Virus record (IMG/VR): IMGVR_UViG_3300009332_000248
Location: 1 to 30,347 of that record
Length of the DNA stretch: 30,347 nucleotides
From: a virus
Strand: one strand, 5' to 3'
Shown: positions 27,889 to 30,347 of the stretch, one piece after another
Position numbering within the stretch: the first letter of the stretch is position 1
Layout: every line of letters starts with the position of its first letter
Translations under genes and position numbers: made by a program
The notes under the pieces: generated by a model
Databases searched by the model: none
What the model saw: the letters and a program-made list of their open reading frames with translations, nothing else
What the model was told of the DNA's origin: nothing

Positions 27889-28089
27889 ATGGTTAAAGTA
27901 GAAAGAGAAGATTTTGATGAATCATTTACAACAATCCTCAGATTCATAGATGGAAACAAAGCACAGGAGATTCAAGTCTATGCATGGGAAGCAGATAATA
28001 TTGAAGCAGCATTAAAGACACTATCTTTAGAAGTAGTAATGGGATTTTATAACAAATCTGGAAAATCAATAATCAAAGAGTGGGTATAA
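27889..28089 (+). CDS. 66 aa hypothetical protein
   Basis: MVKVEREDFDESFTTILRFI, then AQEIQVYAWEADNIEAALKT: a small alpha/beta protein. GAGGTG lies 7 nt upstream of the ATG. Codons shift here towards GAA and GAT compared with the left of the window. Its stop overlaps the next start (TAATG). It may be a chaperone or accessory for the fibre genes by position only. Confidence 0.5.
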   Translation: MVKVEREDFDESFTTILRFIDGNKAQEIQVYAWEADNIEAALKTLSLEVVMGFYNKSGKSIIKEWV

Positions 28090-29165
28090 TGATTCAGGAT
28101 TCATTCCTTAAATCATTTAGAGAAACAAAATCTCCATTCATTACAAATCCATACAGATTTGCAGCAGGAGATGTAGGTGGTTGGGTTGAACTTGGAAGAA
28201 CTACTTTGGGAAGTGCAGGAGCTTCTATTGACGTAACATCATTGGCAGATAAGAGATATTATATGACTTTGGTAAATATGCCTGTAAGTGGTAGTAATGT
28301 TCAACCACGTTTAAGATTAAATGCTGATTCTGACTCAAATTATGCAATGAGAACATCACAAGATGGTGGAGGAGATGGAACATCAGAATCTAGTAGTGGC
28401 ATAATAGCTCCTGATGGAATTTATACAGGTAATATTGGGTTTGAAGTTTTCTATTCTGCTAATCTACCTACAAAAGAAAAACTAATCCAAAGATGGCACG
28501 CAAGTAACAGACCAAGTACAGGAGCAGGAACAGCTCCAACACGAAAAGAACAAGTAGCAAAATGGGTAAACACAAGTAATGCCATAGACCAATTTGAAAT
28601 AAATTCCCTATCCAATACTTTTGCTAGTGGTGCTGAAATGGTCGTACTAGGTTGGAATCCATCAGATACACATACTGATAATTTTTGGGAAGAATTGTAT
28701 TCAGGAAGTGGAAATGCAGGACTAGATACAGGTTTAGCTGGATTTACAGCAAAAAAATATCTTTGGATTCAAGTTTACATGGAAGGTATGGCAAGTGCAG
28801 GGAATGTTCAAATGGTCATAAATGGAGCAGACGCTTCTGGCAATTATGCTATAAGATATAGTCAAAATGGTACTGGTGATGGTCAAATTACAAGTAGAAA
28901 CGATAATTTAATTCACGTTGGGTTTGGTGGTGAAACAGAAATTAATGGATTTAAAAATATATTTATGATTAATGATGGAACTAATGAAAAAATGGGTATA
29001 TGTCACGGAGTAATGGAAGGTGGAACAGGAGCAGGAAATGACCCATTAAGAGATGAAATTGTATTTAAAGACGCAAATACAACACAAGCAACTGACATAG
29101 AAGTTAGACGTGCCTCTGGCTCTTTTGGTGATAAATCTTGGCTTAAAATATGGGGTGCTGACTAA
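28089..29165 (+). CDS. Receptor-binding/tail protein with two repeated domains
   Basis: A 358 aa protein containing two copies of a beta-rich domain. Copy 1 (about 27-185) reads WVELGRTTLGSAGASIDVTS, YAMRTSQDGGGDG, GAGTAPTRKEQVAKWVN. Copy 2 (about 200-355) reads FWEELYSGSGNAGLDTG, YAIRYSQNGTGDG, GTGAGNDPLRDEIVFKD. The next gene carries a third copy. Tandem duplicated binding domains are common in adhesins. The ATG in a TAATG overlap is preferred to GTG 28080. Composition is clearly richer in GAA/GAT/GGA codons than in the packaging genes, suggesting separate acquisition. Confidence 0.6.
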   Translation: MIQDSFLKSFRETKSPFITNPYRFAAGDVGGWVELGRTTLGSAGASIDVTSLADKRYYMTLVNMPVSGSNVQPRLRLNADSDSNYAMRTSQDGGGDGTSESSSGIIAPDGIYTGNIGFEVFYSANLPTKEKLIQRWHASNRPSTGAGTAPTRKEQVAKWVNTSNAIDQFEINSLSNTFASGAEMVVLGWNPSDTHTDNFWEELYSGSGNAGLDTGLAGFTAKKYLWIQVYMEGMASAGNVQMVINGADASGNYAIRYSQNGTGDGQITSRNDNLIHVGFGGETEINGFKNIFMINDGTNEKMGICHGVMEGGTGAGNDPLRDEIVFKDANTTQATDIEVRRASGSFGDKSWLKIWGAD

Positions 29166-29183
29166 TGGAAGGAGTGAATTAAA

Positions 29184-29681
29184 TTGGCATGGGGAAAAAA
29201 TGGAACACCTAGCACGTTAGGAAGTTCAGGAGATGATTTGGATATTACGGATTTAACTGCAAATAAATTCAATTTATTTTTATCACATATTATAGCAACA
29301 GGAAGGGTTCGAAGAGTACAAACTTTCAACAATAATACAAATTCTGTTTATGCTTGGAGAGAATCAGCTAATGGTGTAACAGATGGAACAATTACTTCAT
29401 CATCTAATATTGACCAAGTATCAGGAATTGGTACAGAAGATGCAAGTGATTCATTTAGTGTAATGTATGTTTGTTCTATTTCTGGAGAGGAAAAACTGGC
29501 AATAGAATTTGTGGTTTGGCATGGTGGAACAGGAGCAGCAAATGACCCCGAAAGAAAAGAAGCAGTTAATAAATTTGTCCCAAGTCCTGATGCAGATATA
29601 ACTAGAATAGATTTTAATAATACAACAGGTGGAGCAGATTATCTTACTAATTCTAATATTTCAGCACTAGGAACCGATTAG
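29184..29681 (+). CDS. Tail protein with one copy of the repeated domain
   Basis: A 165 aa protein carrying the third copy of the domain of the previous gene: LGSSGDDLDITDLTANKFNL, YAWRESANGVTDGTI, GTGAANDPERKEAVNKFV. The TTG start is supported by GGAGTG eight nt upstream. It probably arose by duplication and may provide an interchangeable tip domain. Function beyond a binding role cannot be named. Confidence 0.6.
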   Translation: MAWGKNGTPSTLGSSGDDLDITDLTANKFNLFLSHIIATGRVRRVQTFNNNTNSVYAWRESANGVTDGTITSSSNIDQVSGIGTEDASDSFSVMYVCSISGEEKLAIEFVVWHGGTGAANDPERKEAVNKFVPSPDADITRIDFNNTTGGADYLTNSNISALGTD

Positions 29682-29682
29682 A

Positions 29683-29964
29683 ATGGACTTGGAACTAGAA
29701 TGGTATGAAGGGGTAAGAAACGGGAATAATTATCTCTGTGACAGGTGTAATGAGAGAGAACTAAACATAGATGAATTTAGTTATAACATTAGAGAAATTT
29801 ACAACTCTTCTGATTATATGAGATACTGTAATGGTTGCAGAAACTGGATTGAACTAAAAAATTGGAGATGTAATGATTGTAAAATATCTGGAACTCATAG
29901 AAGTGAGACAAACTTTAAGATTTGCCCAAATTGTCGTAAGGAAGTAATATTGGTGGTTAGTTAA
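29683..29964 (+). CDS. Multi-zinc-ribbon protein
   Basis: A 93 aa protein with four CxxC knuckles (LCDRC, YCNGC, RCNDC, ICPNC), enough for two zinc ribbons, resembling small zinc modules of ribosomal or transcription proteins. It lies between tail-fibre genes, which is unusual for a nucleic-acid-binding protein, so a structural zinc role is also possible. Starts 1 nt after the previous stop. Confidence 0.6.
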   Translation: MDLELEWYEGVRNGNNYLCDRCNERELNIDEFSYNIREIYNSSDYMRYCNGCRNWIELKNWRCNDCKISGTHRSETNFKICPNCRKEVILVVS

Positions 29965-30347
29965 TTGACCTCATATACTAGAACTATTGCCGAGGGAGGT
30001 GGTGGGTATGTTTTATCAGGATATGTTAGTTCAGGATATATTACTGCCTCAACTAATTGGTCAGATACAACTGCTAGGACTCTTGCCTCAACTAGAACTG
30101 CCTCCCAAACTGTAACTTTAACGGACGCAATAAAATTAGGAATTGTAAGATTTATCACAACTCAAGCCCAAACTATCACTGACGCATTAACTAGAGGAAT
30201 TGTAGCAACTAGAGAGTTGGCTATTGGAACGGCAGGATATACTTCAACAGGTTATGTTTCATCAGGATATTTGACAGAGGCAAAAACCTCCATTTCAGAT
30301 TCATTAGTAAGAGTGAGAGATGTTCCAAGATCTATTTCTCAAACTGT
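29965..30347 (+). CDS. Fibre-like repeat protein, 3' end outside the window
   Basis: An open frame from TTG, directly after the previous stop (TAATTG), running off the window edge after 127 codons. It is Thr/Ser/Gly-rich with repeats GYVLSGYVSSGYI and GYTSTGYVSSGYL, and segments TITDALTRGIV and TLTDAIKLGIV that also repeat. This looks like a repetitive fibre or structural protein. The 3' part, and hence the function, cannot be seen. Confidence 0.6.
   Translation, partial: MTSYTRTIAEGGGGYVLSGYVSSGYITASTNWSDTTARTLASTRTASQTVTLTDAIKLGIVRFITTQAQTITDALTRGIVATRELAIGTAGYTSTGYVSSGYLTEAKTSISDSLVRVRDVPRSISQT

Noticed and set aside
1-30347. CRISPR array, insertion sequence, integrase or attachment sites
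   Set aside because: No regularly spaced direct repeats, transposase or integrase motifs, or tRNA-derived att-like repeats were seen.

Overview
This window looks like part of the genome of a tailed virus (or provirus) with an HK97-fold capsid that infects an archaeon, most plausibly an ammonia-oxidising Nitrososphaerota (thaumarchaeal) host. The virus call rests on a terminase large subunit, portal, prohead-protease-like protein, candidate scaffold, decoration protein and major capsid protein on one strand. The archaeal call rests on TATA-like boxes a near-constant 23-28 nt upstream of start codons (leaderless transcripts), oligo-T terminators directly after stop codons and no bacterial -35/-10 promoters. 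The exact host is inference; no host gene or tRNA is present.

Layout. (1) 59-2887: a dense run of tiny genes, most overlapping the next by 1-10 nt (ATGA, TTGA, TAATG), many encoding 30-80 aa Cys/His zinc-finger-like proteins, plus a Dam-type N6-adenine methyltransferase. (2) 3033-8519: packaging genes (candidate small terminase, TerL, portal), interrupted by two sulfotransferase-like genes and small Cys-rich genes. (3) 8521-12900: three large proteins between portal and capsid genes. The first is a HELAH zinc metallopeptidase, the second has a RelA/SpoT-like nucleotidyltransferase domain, and the third has two MuF-like Cys repeats followed by a prohead-protease-like domain. The first two share a PxGxxxSKGG-type motif typical of phage head-associated effectors. 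(4) 12907-17957: an island of small genes in cassettes built from a double TATA-like box (TTTAAAnnTTTAAAT), a leaderless start, one to three small ORFs, the stop codon and then T6-T8. It holds the only minus-strand gene, which shares a bidirectional promoter. (5) 17996-19612: small zinc genes with a SAM methyltransferase and a glycosyltransferase-like gene. (6) 19668-22073: scaffold, decoration and major capsid genes under a second promoter type ((G/A)AC(A/T)CTTTTA). (7) 22153-25719: small membrane and zinc proteins, a candidate structured RNA, a secreted protein and two more zinc metalloproteases, one a clear metzincin. (8) 25751-30347: fibre or receptor-binding proteins with internal repeats, the last one cut by the window edge.

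How it may fit together (inference): packaging and head genes build the particle; peptidase and RelA/SpoT-like proteins may travel in the head and act in the new host; metalloproteases could attack the protein S-layer that replaces murein in these archaea; sulfotransferase, methyltransferase and glycosyltransferase may decorate virion or host-surface glycans. The most unusual items are the RelA/SpoT-domain protein in an archaeal virus head module, a 79-nt hairpin RNA candidate whose base coincides with the predicted transcription start, the uniform small-gene cassettes, an apparent AUA start codon, and a strong excess of CTGCAG sites.
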